DNA from: Tenacibaculum sp. AHE14PA | GTDB taxonomy: Bacteria; Bacteroidota; Bacteroidia; Flavobacteriales; Flavobacteriaceae | NCBI RefSeq assembly: GCF_019278465.1 | Contig: NZ_CP058983.1 | Location: 248,001-312,000, forward strand | Direction of reading: 5' to 3' | DNA length: 64,000 nt | Shown here: positions 52,842 to 62,010 of the stretch, piece by piece | Layout: the number at the start of each line of letters is the position of its first letter | How positions within the stretch are numbered: the stretch's first letter is position 1 | Notes under the pieces: generated by a model | Told to the model about the DNA's origin: nothing | The model's database searches: none | The model's input: the letters and a program-made list of their open reading frames with translations, nothing else | Made by a program: the position numbers and the translations under genes

Positions 52842-53474
52842 ATGGAATTATTAGACAAATTAAATTGGAGATATGCTGCTAAAGCAATGAATGGCGAAAA
52901 AGTAGCAGAAGATAAAATAGAACGCATTTTAGAAGCTGCTCGTTTGGCTGCAACATCAAGCGGATTACAGCCTTTTGAAATTTTTGTAGTTAAAAATCAA
53001 GAAATCAAAGAACAAATAAAACCAATTGCATGGAATCAATCTGTAATTACAGACTGTTCTCATTTACTAGTTTTTGCTGCTTGGGATACTTATACCGTAG
53101 ATAGAATTAATTATATGTTCGACTTAACAAATGAAATTCGTGGTTTTAAGAATGAAGGTTGGGAAAACTACCGTCAAATGTTATTAGGTATGTATCCACA
53201 AAAAGATGAAGAAGAAAACTTTAATCACGCTGCTAAACAAGCATATATTGCCTTTTCTCATGCTATTATAGCTGCAGCTTATGAAGGTGTAGATGCAACA
53301 CCTTTAGAAGGTTTTGAGCCAGATGCCGTAGATAAAATTTTAGGTTTACGTGAAAAAGGTTTACGTAGTGCTGTTTTATTACCATTAGGATATAGAAAAG
53401 AAAATGAAGATTGGTTGGTTAACTTAGTAAAAGTTAGAAAACCTATGACAGATTTAGTTACTGTAATAGAATAA
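52842..53474 (+). CDS. Nitroreductase-family NAD(P)H oxidoreductase
   Basis: 210 aa FMN-binding nitroreductase (NfsB-like). Motifs: WRYAAKAMNGEKV at the N-terminus, AARLAATSSGLQPFEIFVVKN for FMN binding, and a C-terminal GLREKGLRSAVLLPLGYRKENEDW. Members reduce nitroaromatics, quinones and aldehyde-like electrophiles. In the TetR operon it fits detoxification. Confidence 0.9.
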   Translation: MELLDKLNWRYAAKAMNGEKVAEDKIERILEAARLAATSSGLQPFEIFVVKNQEIKEQIKPIAWNQSVITDCSHLLVFAAWDTYTVDRINYMFDLTNEIRGFKNEGWENYRQMLLGMYPQKDEEENFNHAAKQAYIAFSHAIIAAAYEGVDATPLEGFEPDAVDKILGLREKGLRSAVLLPLGYRKENEDWLVNLVKVRKPMTDLVTVIE

Positions 53475-53521
53475 TAGTTATTACTACTCTAAATGAATTA
53501 TTAATTAAAAAAAAGAAAAAA

Positions 53522-54679
53522 ATGAACAATTTTGAATTTAAAAATCCTACCAAAATTATTTTTGGAAGGGACACTATAAAAGAAATCGCACAAGAAATAC
53601 CAAGTAACGCAAAAGTATTATTGCTTTATGGAGGTGGTAGTATTAAGAAAAACGGAATTTACGACCAAGTAAAAACTGCTTTAGCAAATGTAGATGTTAC
53701 TGAGTTTGGAGGTATACCTGCAAATCCAGAGTATGCAACATTAATGGATGCTTTAAAGGTTATTAAAGAAGAAAAAATCACCTATTTATTAGCTGTTGGT
53801 GGTGGTTCTGTTATTGATGGAACTAAATTTTTATCTGCAGCAGCAGTATATGAAGGCGAAACTCCTTGGGATATTTTAACTAAAAATATTAGAACAGAAA
53901 ACGGAATGCCATTTGGTACCGTTTTAACCTTACCAGCAACAGGATCAGAAATGAATTCTGGAGCCGTTATTACAAGAGCAGAAACTAAAGAGAAGTTAGC
54001 AATGGGCGGACCTGGTTTATTTCCAGTGTTTTCAATATTAGATCCACAGGTTATCACTTCAATTCCAGAACGTCAATTAGCAAACGGATTAACAGATGCC
54101 TTTACACACGTTTTAGAGCAATATATGACATATCCTATTGGCGCTTTATTACAAGATCGTTTTGCTGAAAGTATTTTACAAACATTAGTAGAAGTAGCAC
54201 CAACAGTTTTAAAAGATCCTACAAATTACCAAGCAGCATCTAATTTTATGTGGAGCTGTACAATGGCATTAAACGGATTAATACAAAAAGGAGTTCCTGG
54301 AGATTGGGCAATACATATGATGGGCCATGAATTAACTGCTTTATTTGGTATTGATCACGCTCGTACTTTAGCTATAATTACACCAAGTCATTACAAGTAT
54401 AATTTTGAAGCTAAAAAAGAAAAATTAGCGCAATATGGTGAGCGAATTTGGAATATCACTGAAGGAACTACAGATGATAAAGCGTATGCTGCTATAGAAA
54501 AAACAACTGCTTTTTTCCATGAATTAGGTATTGATACAAAATTAACTGATTACACGAAAGATTATGAAGGTACTGCAGAAGAAGTTGCGAAACGTTTTGC
54601 AGAGCGTGGATGGAAATTAGGAGAAAGACAAGCCTTACTACCAGAAGATGCTGAAAAAATAGTTAAAATGGCTTATTAA
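53522..54679 (+). CDS. Iron-containing alcohol dehydrogenase (YqhD-like)
   Basis: 385 aa. The NAD(P) motif is LAVGGGSVIDGTKFLSAA and the metal-binding segment is AIHMMGHELTALFGIDHARTLAI with conserved His residues; TLPATGSEMNSGAVI is also typical. YqhD reduces toxic short-chain aldehydes with NADPH under peroxide or glyoxal stress. It follows the nitroreductase by 47 bp and precedes the DJ-1-like gene by 10 bp. Confidence 0.92.
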   Translation: MNNFEFKNPTKIIFGRDTIKEIAQEIPSNAKVLLLYGGGSIKKNGIYDQVKTALANVDVTEFGGIPANPEYATLMDALKVIKEEKITYLLAVGGGSVIDGTKFLSAAAVYEGETPWDILTKNIRTENGMPFGTVLTLPATGSEMNSGAVITRAETKEKLAMGGPGLFPVFSILDPQVITSIPERQLANGLTDAFTHVLEQYMTYPIGALLQDRFAESILQTLVEVAPTVLKDPTNYQAASNFMWSCTMALNGLIQKGVPGDWAIHMMGHELTALFGIDHARTLAIITPSHYKYNFEAKKEKLAQYGERIWNITEGTTDDKAYAAIEKTTAFFHELGIDTKLTDYTKDYEGTAEEVAKRFAERGWKLGERQALLPEDAEKIVKMAY

Positions 54680-54689
54680 TTATTATAAA

Positions 54690-55496
54690 ATGAAAATATT
54701 ACAAACACTAGCGTTAACGCTTACTATTATTACAGCGTCGAGTTGTAAAGAAGCTAAAAAAGATACGACTTCTAAAGAAGTATCAAAAGAAATAACGTCA
54801 CTAAAAAAAGATAAAAAAATGAAAGTATTATTTGTATTAACATCTCACGATAAATTAGGAGAAACAGGGAAAAAAACAGGATTTTGGGTTGAAGAATTTG
54901 CAAGCCCATATTACTCATTATTAGATAAAGGTGCAGAAATTACTATAGCAACTCCAAAAGGAGGAGCTGCTCCAATAGATCCAAGTAGTGATTCACCTGA
55001 TGCAGCTACAGAAGCTACAGATCGTTTTAACAAAGATGATGAGGCTAAAGCTAGAATTGCAAATACAAACAAGTTATCTGACATTAATGCAGACGATTTT
55101 GATGCTGTATTTTATCCAGGTGGACACGGACCATTATGGGATTTAGCTACTGATGCAACTTCAATTGCTTTAATAGAAAAGTTTAATAGTCAAGATAAGC
55201 CAGTAGCATTTGTATGTCACGCTCCTGCTGCTTTAAAAAATGTTAAAAATGCAGATGGTACTTTTTTAGTAAATGGTAAAAAAGTAACAGGTTTTACAAA
55301 TACTGAAGAAGCTGCTGTTGGATTAACAGATGTTGTTCCTTTCTTAGTAGAAGACATGTTAAGTGAAAACGGAGGAATATACTCTAAAAAAGATGATTGG
55401 GCTGCTTATGTAATTCAAGATGGTAATTTAATTACAGGGCAAAACCCGGCATCTTCCGAATTGGTTGCAGAAAAATTATTACAAAGCTTAAAATAA
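54690..55496 (+). CDS. DJ-1/PfpI-family lipoprotein (glyoxalase III-like)
   Basis: 268 aa. An SPII signal, MKILQTLALTLTIITASSC with lipobox C19, is followed by a lysine-rich linker and a class I glutamine-amidotransferase-like domain from residue ~43 (MKVLFVLTSHDKLGETGKKT). The nucleophile elbow is AFVCHAPAAL with C176; the PGGHGPLWDLA motif and E67-region GFWVEEFASPY match Hsp31/glyoxalase III proteins. It would detoxify methylglyoxal, or deglycate, outside the inner membrane. Unusually it is lipidated. It is the last gene of the operon. Confidence 0.88.
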   Translation: MKILQTLALTLTIITASSCKEAKKDTTSKEVSKEITSLKKDKKMKVLFVLTSHDKLGETGKKTGFWVEEFASPYYSLLDKGAEITIATPKGGAAPIDPSSDSPDAATEATDRFNKDDEAKARIANTNKLSDINADDFDAVFYPGGHGPLWDLATDATSIALIEKFNSQDKPVAFVCHAPAALKNVKNADGTFLVNGKKVTGFTNTEEAAVGLTDVVPFLVEDMLSENGGIYSKKDDWAAYVIQDGNLITGQNPASSELVAEKLLQSLK

Positions 55497-55512
55497 TTTA
55501 AATTAAGTGTAT

Positions 55513-55548
55513 AAAAAAAGGCTGTCATTAAAATGACAGCCTTTTTTT
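55513..55548. terminator. Bidirectional terminator between convergent genes
   Basis: Stem AAAAAAAGGCTGTCATT / AATGACAGCCTTTTTTT with loop AA, after the DJ-1 gene and before the end of the convergent SDR. Confidence 0.92.
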
Positions 55549-55563
55549 ATGAAAATATTTTTT

Positions 55564-57099
55564 TTACCAATCAATAGGGAAATAATCTTTTAAGAATTTT
55601 CCAGACCAATGTTTACCTGTATTAATTCCGTCAATTAACGGATCCATAACTCTTGCGGCACCATCAACAATATCTAATGGTGGTTGAAAATCATGAACTT
55701 CAACTTTCTTTTTAGATAATTCAGCCGGATCTTCATCTGTAACCCAACCTGTATCTACGGCATTCATATAAATACCTGATTTTGCAAACGTAGATGCCGA
55801 AGTATGTGTTAGCATATTTAAAGCGGCTTTTGCCATATTGGTATGTGGGTGCCTTTCTTCCTTTTTAAAGCGATGAAATTTACCCTCCATAGCAGAAACA
55901 TTTATTATATGCTTTTTACCTGTATTTTCTTTCATCATTAAGTTAGACAAACGATTGCATAAAACAAATGGTGCAACAGCATTTACCAGCTGTACCTCTA
56001 CCATTTCGGTTGTTTCAATTTCACCCAACTTTAAACGCCAACTATTAGTTTTTCTTAAATCTACTTGTTGTAAATCGGCATCTAATTCACCTTCAGGAAA
56101 AACTTCTGATGTTTGCAAAGAATTATCAAAACTATACGGTATTTGAGATAATTCAGCAGAATTGCGGAGTCCTATTCCAGGCTCTGGTCCGTGCCAAGTA
56201 ACAGGTAAAACATTATTTTTATCAGTCTTAGAAGGACCAATACTTAAACTCGATAATTCTTCTAAGCAGCTTTCATGATCTTTTAATAACCTTTGTGCTA
56301 ACTTCGGAAGCTTATCTACTGGTAATTTTTCATTTTCCATTAAATGGAAATAAAAACCTGACGGTCTCCTTACTGTTTGAGCTGCATTGTTTATTAAAAT
56401 ATCTAATCGATCATATTTCTGTTCTATATAATTACAAAAAATTTCTACACTTGGAATATGTCTTAAATCAAGACCATGAATATGCAAACGATCACTCCAA
56501 TCCTTATAATCTTCTTCTTTAGAAAATCGGATAGCAGAATCTGCCGGAAAACGTGTAGTAGCTACAACTGTTGCGCCCGAACGCAATAACATTAAAGTAA
56601 TATGATAACCGATTTTTAAACGCGAACCTGTAATTACAGCTACCTGGTCTTTTAAGTTTGTAGTTTGAAAACGTTTGGCATAATTTAAATCACCACAATC
56701 TTTACACATTGTATCGTAAAAATGATGCAGTTTTGTATACATAGTTTTACAAACGTAACAGTTCCTAGGAGATTCTAGCTCTAAAGTATCTTCATTTATA
56801 GCTGCAGCTCCTAATAATTTAGGCGCAACAAATAATGCTGCTTCACGAGCAGAACGAATCCCTGTAGTTTTTCTAGCGTGTGTATCTTTCGCAATCATTT
56901 TACGTTTCGCTGCCTTTTTAGCATCTTTTCTTCGGCGTTCAAATTCGGCACGATTTGGCCTAGATAATTCACCGGCAGCTTTAAATAATGCTACTCTTTG
57001 CTCTTCTGGTAATTCAAAAAGTTGGTTTGTATCTTCCAATAATTGCTGTAAAGTCGAAATACAAGAAGCGATGTCTATATTCGGTTTTTCTTCACTCAT
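55564..57099 (-). CDS. Multidomain SDR with N-terminal CxxC-CxxC motif and no catalytic Tyr
   Basis: 511 aa. The first ~100 residues are helical and basic ([23 protein letters not shown]). A four-cysteine motif follows (C114xxC117...C132xxC135), probably a zinc ribbon. The Rossmann domain starts at ~150 ([12 protein letters not shown], 157-164) with [10 protein letters not shown] (NNA motif). The Ser of the triad is S402 in NVSAMEG, but the YxxxK motif reads TNMAK (T420, K424), so the Tyr is missing. It is therefore either a non-canonical reductase or a non-catalytic NAD(P)-binding protein. A long insertion lies between residues ~245 and 360. Confidence 0.78.
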   Translation of the reverse strand: MSEEKPNIDIASCISTLQQLLEDTNQLFELPEEQRVALFKAAGELSRPNRAEFERRRKDAKKAAKRKMIAKDTHARKTTGIRSAREAALFVAPKLLGAAAINEDTLELESPRNCYVCKTMYTKLHHFYDTMCKDCGDLNYAKRFQTTNLKDQVAVITGSRLKIGYHITLMLLRSGATVVATTRFPADSAIRFSKEEDYKDWSDRLHIHGLDLRHIPSVEIFCNYIEQKYDRLDILINNAAQTVRRPSGFYFHLMENEKLPVDKLPKLAQRLLKDHESCLEELSSLSIGPSKTDKNNVLPVTWHGPEPGIGLRNSAELSQIPYSFDNSLQTSEVFPEGELDADLQQVDLRKTNSWRLKLGEIETTEMVEVQLVNAVAPFVLCNRLSNLMMKENTGKKHIINVSAMEGKFHRFKKEERHPHTNMAKAALNMLTHTSASTFAKSGIYMNAVDTGWVTDEDPAELSKKKVEVHDFQPPLDIVDGAARVMDPLIDGINTGKHWSGKFLKDYFPIDW

Positions 57100-57426
57100 A
57101 AACGAATTATTTATTTTTATTTTAGAAGTTTTGGTTCCTTTTACTATAAAATTATTCTGAAACAGCTTCAGAATAATTCTTTTATCTCTTATAGTTACAG
57201 ATTAAAAATTAAAATCTTTGCTATATATTTATCTCAGGGCGCGAAATTACCTCTTTTAAATGAATTTTTTTTATCTATTAGAGAATAAAAACACTTCTAA
57301 ACAATCATTTAATAATACTAAAAGCAAAAAATGAGATTTACCATATAGGTAAATCTCATTTTATATTTATAATAACTCTTAAGAAAAGCTATTATCATTA
57401 AAGTATGGTATAAAACTAAGTATTGA
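57100..57426. other. Spacer with 5'-leader hairpin and terminator
   Basis: No gene seen. A hairpin at 57150-57175 (AATTATTCTGAA against TTCAGAATAATT) lies in the leader of the SDR gene. The minus-strand TAATTTCG at 57243-57250 is a weak -7 match. The terminator at 57328-57363 serves the cold-shock gene or the opposite strand. Confidence 0.5.
57328..57363. terminator. Terminator downstream of the 154-aa cold-shock gene
   Basis: Stem ATGAGATTTACC / GGTAAATCTCAT with a short loop, flanked by A and T tracts. Confidence 0.8.
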
Positions 57427-57891
57427 TTATTTAACCAATGTTACTTTGACTGCATTCATACCTTTCATACCTTTTTCAAGTTCGAAGCTTACTTTATCGT
57501 TTTCAGAAATTTCATCAATAATACCACTTACGTGTGTAAAATATTTTTCTTGATCTGCAGAATCGATAATAAATCCAAACCCTTTAGATGAATCGAAAAA
57601 AGAAACTGTTCCTTTTCTAACGGGATCAAAAGCTTCTCTATCGCCTTCTAAAGTTTTAGGAACACTTACTTGAATGTCCTCTAAACTGATTTCTTCTATT
57701 ACCTGATCAGGATCAGGAGGCGTAGCGCTTAAATTCCCATAAGCATCTGTATATGCAAATTCAATTCCAGTTGGTCCATTTTCCCTTATGTCAGCTTTAC
57801 GAGCTTCCATTTTTTTTCTTTTATCTTCACGTTTTTTTAAACGCTTTTTCTCTTTTTCATTCTTATTAAATGATTGCTGAGATTTTGCCAT
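57427..57891 (-). CDS. Cold-shock domain protein with basic N-terminal extension
   Basis: 154 aa. The first ~35 residues are lysine-rich (NKNEKEKKRLKKREDKRKK), a linker follows, and a cold-shock domain occupies ~92-154: GTVSFFDSSKGFGFI (RNP1-like), YFTHVSGI (RNP2-like) and NDKVSFELEKGMKGMNAVKV. It binds RNA or single-stranded DNA; the basic tail probably raises affinity for rRNA. The architecture is common in Bacteroidota. It lies 248 bp from cspA and near a DEAD-box helicase. Confidence 0.9.
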   Translation of the reverse strand: MAKSQQSFNKNEKEKKRLKKREDKRKKMEARKADIRENGPTGIEFAYTDAYGNLSATPPDPDQVIEEISLEDIQVSVPKTLEGDREAFDPVRKGTVSFFDSSKGFGFIIDSADQEKYFTHVSGIIDEISENDKVSFELEKGMKGMNAVKVTLVK

Positions 57892-58091
57892 AAGATTAAT
57901 TAATATATAATTTTATTACTATTTGTGATTTGGAGTATTGATAAGTACTTTTTAGGGTGTTATCATAATCGCCCCAATATAACCCTAAATTACGTATTTT
58001 TTTTGAATTTTTTGATTTTTTTAATTAAATTTTCTTTTATACCTTAATTTAAGAGAAATTTTAATATATCAAATCACTTTATAAGAAAAGA

Positions 58092-58120
58092 AAAAGTCCA
58101 TCAAAGAATGATGGACTTTT
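58092..58120. terminator. Terminator downstream of cspA
   Basis: Stem AAAAGTCCATCA / TGATGGACTTTT with loop AAGAA. Confidence 0.85.
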
Positions 58121-58139
58121 AAAACTTAAAGTATATTTT

Positions 58140-58331
58140 TTAGATAACTTTTACGTTAACCGCATTTGGTCCTTTGTTTCCTTCTTCTAAATCAAATTCT
58201 ACTTCGTCTCCTTCGCGAATTTCATCGATTAAACCTGAAACGTGTACGAAATGATCTTTTGTTACTCCTTCTTCAGTGATGAAACCAAATCCTTTAGTGT
58301 CATTGAAAAATTTTACTATTCCTTTACTCAT
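58140..58331 (-). CDS. CspA-family cold-shock protein
   Basis: The ATG at 58331 (MSKGIVKFFNDTKGFGFI) gives 63 aa, the standard size. RNP1 is KGFGFI and RNP2 is DHFVHVSGL; the C-terminus ends in EEGNKGPNAVNVKVI. It is an RNA chaperone. A longer frame from 58382 would add unrelated residues that fall in the leader. The gene is flanked by the DEAD-box helicase, a common partner in cold-induced RNA remodelling. Confidence 0.95.
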   Translation of the reverse strand: MSKGIVKFFNDTKGFGFITEEGVTKDHFVHVSGLIDEIREGDEVEFDLEEGNKGPNAVNVKVI

Positions 58332-58466
58332 TGTAATGTAATTAAATTTATAATACTTATCTGTCTGCAAAGATGGTACCATATTTTTGATAAAATAGAT
58401 ATTATTTGATTTATTTTTTTAAAAAAATAAATATTGTATTTTAAACCAGTAATTACTTTTCTAAAA

Positions 58467-59795
58467 TCACTTTCTTTTTTTATCTTTTTCCACTTTTGTA
58501 GTATTAGATTGTGATAAATAATTAGCTAATATTTTATCAACTAACTCTTCTTTAGTTAAATGATGAAAGATAGTTTTTATTTTGGCTTTAAAATCTTCTG
58601 AAACGTTACGGTTAGGCTTGGTTTTAAATATTTTATTAGCCCATATTAAGCCATTATTTTCTTCAATACTTTTAGCATCCGCCTTTTTAAATGGTTTAAA
58701 ACTAATGCCTAGTTCCTTTTCAAAATCAGCAATATCTTTTACTTCTTCTTGTTGTAATATAGTTAAAGAAAGTCCGGTTGCTCCTGCCCTAGCTGTTCTA
58801 CCACTTCTATGTACATAGGCATCATAAGTGTCTGGTAGATGGTAGTTTACTACATACGAAACTTCTTTTACATCAATACCACGAGCTGCTAAATCGGTAG
58901 CAACTAATATATCTATATGTCCTTCTCTAAATTGCCCCATAATTCGATCACGAATTCCTTGGGTTAAACTACCGTGAATGGCTCCTGAAGAAAATTTATT
59001 TATAGCTAAATTCTTAGCTAATTTATTAACTGCTGCTTTAGTTTTACAGAAAATAATACCTCGCTGACCAATTTTTGAATTTAAAAAGTGAAGTAGTACT
59101 TCCAATTTTTCTATAGGTTCTACTACAACATATTGATGATCGATACCTTGGTGACCAACTGTTGTCATGTCTGCTTCGACTTTAATTACATGTTTTGACA
59201 TATAATTTTGCACCAATTGTTTTATTGTACCAGGCATTGTTGCGGTAAACAATAATGTTCTTCTCGATTTCGGAATTTCCTTAATAATACTATCCAATCC
59301 TTCTTTTAAAGCACTTACCATTTCATCTGCTTCATCTAAAATAAAATGCGTAATGTGCTTAACATCTATCGCATTTCTTTTTATTAAATCAGCCAAACGA
59401 CCAGGTGTTGCTACAACAATATGTGTATCAGATTGTAAACGTTCTATTTGTGGTTTGATAGGTATTCCTCCACAAACTGCTGCGATTGATATTTTTGGAC
59501 TATTAGCAGAAAATGAGGTAAGATTATTATATATCTGTTGCCCTAATTCTCTCGTAGGAGCAAGCACAATTGCTTGTACTTTAGATGAAGTTACATCTAT
59601 TAATTGTAATAAAGGTAAACCAAAAGCAGCAGTTTTACCTGTTCCGGTTTTTGCCAATACAACTACATCTTCTTTTTGATTTAGTATCACAGGAATCGCC
59701 TTTTCCTGTACATCTGTTGGTACAGAAATTTGTAATTGGGCTAAACTTTGTTGTAATTCTGCATTAATTCCTAAATCTGAAAACTGTTTTGGCAT
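58467..59795 (-). CDS. DEAD-box ATP-dependent RNA helicase (RhlE/CsdA-like)
   Basis: ATG 59795 (MPKQFSDLGINAEL, 442 aa) is the usual start; 59813 adds only six residues. All motifs are present: Q motif (VPTDVQEKAIPVIL), AKTGTGKTAAF, PTRELGQQI, ATPGRLADLI, LDEADEM, FTATMPG, then the helicase C domain with VATDLAARGIDVKEVSYVVNY and YVHRSGRTARAG. It unwinds short RNA duplexes. The C-terminal tail is lysine-rich. Confidence 0.95.
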   Translation of the reverse strand: MPKQFSDLGINAELQQSLAQLQISVPTDVQEKAIPVILNQKEDVVVLAKTGTGKTAAFGLPLLQLIDVTSSKVQAIVLAPTRELGQQIYNNLTSFSANSPKISIAAVCGGIPIKPQIERLQSDTHIVVATPGRLADLIKRNAIDVKHITHFILDEADEMVSALKEGLDSIIKEIPKSRRTLLFTATMPGTIKQLVQNYMSKHVIKVEADMTTVGHQGIDHQYVVVEPIEKLEVLLHFLNSKIGQRGIIFCKTKAAVNKLAKNLAINKFSSGAIHGSLTQGIRDRIMGQFREGHIDILVATDLAARGIDVKEVSYVVNYHLPDTYDAYVHRSGRTARAGATGLSLTILQQEEVKDIADFEKELGISFKPFKKADAKSIEENNGLIWANKIFKTKPNRNVSEDFKAKIKTIFHHLTKEELVDKILANYLSQSNTTKVEKDKKRK

Positions 59796-59905
59796 AAAAT
59801 ATTTTTTATGCAAAGATAATCACACTTATAAGAAATACTATCAATTAATATTCTTATTCCTTTTTTTCAGGTAACTACTTATAAATAGTCTTATTTCTAA
59901 AAATA

Positions 59906-59930
59906 AAAACCTGCTTTTAAAGCAGGTTTT
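59906..59930. terminator. Terminator overlapping the acyltransferase stop codon
   Basis: Stem AAAACCTGCTTT / AAAGCAGGTTTT. On the minus strand its 5' arm encodes the last codons (N-L-L) and stop of the PlsC-like gene. Confidence 0.85.
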
Positions 59931-60468
59931 TATTATTAAAAAGTTCTGGTTTTGCACCTTTAATGTCTTTATAAAAGGCATAAAAATGAGCAAAATCAGC
60001 TTTTATATCATCCGTTACATAAAACGGTTTAGATAACTTTACTTGTTTGTTTTCAAAATCGAAACCAAGCATTACAATTGGTATATTAGCACCTTTAGCG
60101 ATGTAATAAAATCCTGTTTTCCATTTATCTACATATTGCCTTGTACCTTCAGGAGAAATTGCGAGTCTGAATTCTTCTTTTGAGTTAAAAACGTCAATAA
60201 TTGCATCTACAACGTTTGAGCTTTTAGTTCTGTCTATCGGTGCTCCACCTAAAGCTCTAAAGAAAAAGCCAAAAGGAGGTTTGAATAATGATTTTTTGCC
60301 TACAAAATTAAGTTTGGTTTTTGTGATGTTTCTAGAGAATAAACCTACATAAAAGTCTTCCCAACTAGTATGTGGTGCTCCTATTAGTACGTATTTTTTA
60401 AGTTCTTTCGGAAACTCTCCGTTAAACTTCCATCCTAAAATTTTTGTAAATATAAATTTAGATATCAT
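59917..60468 (-). CDS. PlsC-like 1-acylglycerol-3-phosphate acyltransferase
   Basis: 183 aa, shorter than classic PlsC. Acyltransferase motif I is IGAPHTSWEDFYV (H33 and D38, the HX4D variant HTSWED), motif II-III region is FFRALGGAPIDR and motif III is LAISPEGTRQYVDKW. It acts at the inner membrane in phospholipid or lipid A-like acylation. It is monocistronic, divergent from rmuC. Confidence 0.88.
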   Translation of the reverse strand: MISKFIFTKILGWKFNGEFPKELKKYVLIGAPHTSWEDFYVGLFSRNITKTKLNFVGKKSLFKPPFGFFFRALGGAPIDRTKSSNVVDAIIDVFNSKEEFRLAISPEGTRQYVDKWKTGFYYIAKGANIPIVMLGFDFENKQVKLSKPFYVTDDIKADFAHFYAFYKDIKGAKPELFNNKNLL

Positions 60469-60537
60469 CTATTAATTATAAAGTTCAAAATTACGCTTTT
60501 CTGTATGAAATTCAAACAAAATTAACCAATCTTACGT

Positions 60538-60545
60538 TATATTTG
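60538..60545 (+). promoter_or_regulatory. -7 promoter element of rmuC
   Basis: TATATTTG matches TAnnTTTG, 26 nt before the start codon. Confidence 0.6.
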
Positions 60546-60571
60546 TTAGCATATAAACTTACGAAATTCTA

Positions 60572-61915
60572 ATGGATACTTCTCTTTTAATTGGCATTGT
60601 TGCCTTGTGTACCTTAATTTTTGGTTTTGTTATCGGTTATCTTTTATCAAAATTAAAAGTTAAACAACAGTTAGCAGATTTAGAAAAAAAAATAACAACT
60701 CAACAAATAAATTCTTCTAATTTAGAAATTCAAAAAACTGAGATTCAAGGTCGTTTCACTGATAAAGAAAAAGAAACTGAAGAAATCCGTAGAGAAAAAG
60801 AATTCTTAAATATTGAATTAGCTAGAAAAAATGAGGAATTAAAAAACCTTCAAATAAAGCTTAACGAAAACAAAATTGAAGTAGAAAAACTACAAGATAA
60901 ATTTACCAAAGAGTTTGAAAACTTAGCTAATAAAATTTTAGATGAGAAGTCAACTAAATTCACAGAGCAAAATAAAGAAAATATTAAAAACATCTTACAT
61001 CCGCTTCAAGAAAAAATAAAAACTTTTGAAGATAAAGTTGATAAAACACATAAGGAAAGTATAGACTATCATTCAGCTTTACGTCAGCAAATTGTTGGTT
61101 TAAAAGAGATGAATTTACAAATGAGTAAAGAAACTATCAATTTAACAAAAGCTTTAAAAGGGGGTAATAAAATTCAAGGAAACTGGGGAGAATTAGTTTT
61201 AGAGCGTGTTTTAGAAAAATCTGGTTTAGAAAAAGACAGAGAATATTTTGTACAACAGTCTTTTACAAATGATGAAGGCAAACGTGTTTTACCCGATGTT
61301 GTGATTCATTTACCTGATAATAAAAAAATGATTGTCGACTCTAAAGTTTCATTAACTGCTTACGAACAATATGTAAATACAGATGATGATTTAGAGAAAG
61401 AACGTTTTTTAACAGCACATATTAATTCTTTAAAAAGACATGTAACACAGTTATCCGAAAAAAAATATGAAGATATTTATAAAATTGAATCTCCAGATTT
61501 TGTATTACTTTTTATACCTATCGAACCGGCATTTGCTATTGCCTTAAATCAGGACAATTCATTGTATAATAAAGCATTTGAAAAAAATATTGTTATTGTT
61601 ACGCCAACTACGTTATTAGCTACTTTACGTACTATTGATACCATGTGGAACAACGAAAAACAACAGCGAAATGCACTAGAAATAGCCAGACAAGCAGGCG
61701 GTTTATATGATAAATTTCATGGATTATTACAGGATTTAATCGGAATAGGAAAAAAAATAGATGCCTCTAAAGATGATTACAACGCTGCTATGAACAAGTT
61801 GGTAGATGGTCGTGGTAATCTTATAACTAGTGTCGAAAAATTGAAAAAAATGGGTGCAAAAGCTAAAAAAGCATTACCCGAAAAAATTATTGCAAGAGCT
61901 CAGGAAAACGAATAA
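60572..61915 (+). CDS. rmuC: DNA recombination protein RmuC
   Basis: 447 aa. A single N-terminal membrane helix (LLIGIVALCTLIFGFVIGYLL) is followed by a coiled coil (~30-130) and the RmuC nuclease-like domain from ~195: GGNKIQGNWGELVLERVLEKSGL, VLPDVVIHLPDNKKMIVDSKVSL (PD-(D/E)XK signature) and LLFIPIEPAFAIALNQD. RmuC limits inversions between short inverted repeats. It ends in a perfect terminator. Confidence 0.94.
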   Translation: MDTSLLIGIVALCTLIFGFVIGYLLSKLKVKQQLADLEKKITTQQINSSNLEIQKTEIQGRFTDKEKETEEIRREKEFLNIELARKNEELKNLQIKLNENKIEVEKLQDKFTKEFENLANKILDEKSTKFTEQNKENIKNILHPLQEKIKTFEDKVDKTHKESIDYHSALRQQIVGLKEMNLQMSKETINLTKALKGGNKIQGNWGELVLERVLEKSGLEKDREYFVQQSFTNDEGKRVLPDVVIHLPDNKKMIVDSKVSLTAYEQYVNTDDDLEKERFLTAHINSLKRHVTQLSEKKYEDIYKIESPDFVLLFIPIEPAFAIALNQDNSLYNKAFEKNIVIVTPTTLLATLRTIDTMWNNEKQQRNALEIARQAGGLYDKFHGLLQDLIGIGKKIDASKDDYNAAMNKLVDGRGNLITSVEKLKKMGAKAKKALPEKIIARAQENE

Positions 61916-61951
61916 AAAATTACTCATAATTGTTTTGAAAAAATAATTCGT

Positions 61952-61987
61952 AAAAAAAGTCCATCTAAATTTAGATGGACTTTTTTT
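61952..61987. terminator. Perfect bidirectional terminator after rmuC
   Basis: A perfectly symmetric A-tract/GTCCATCTAAA/T-tract hairpin between the convergent rmuC and glyA genes. Confidence 0.93.
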
Positions 61988-62010
61988 TATGCTTAACACC
62001 ACTTAGTGGT

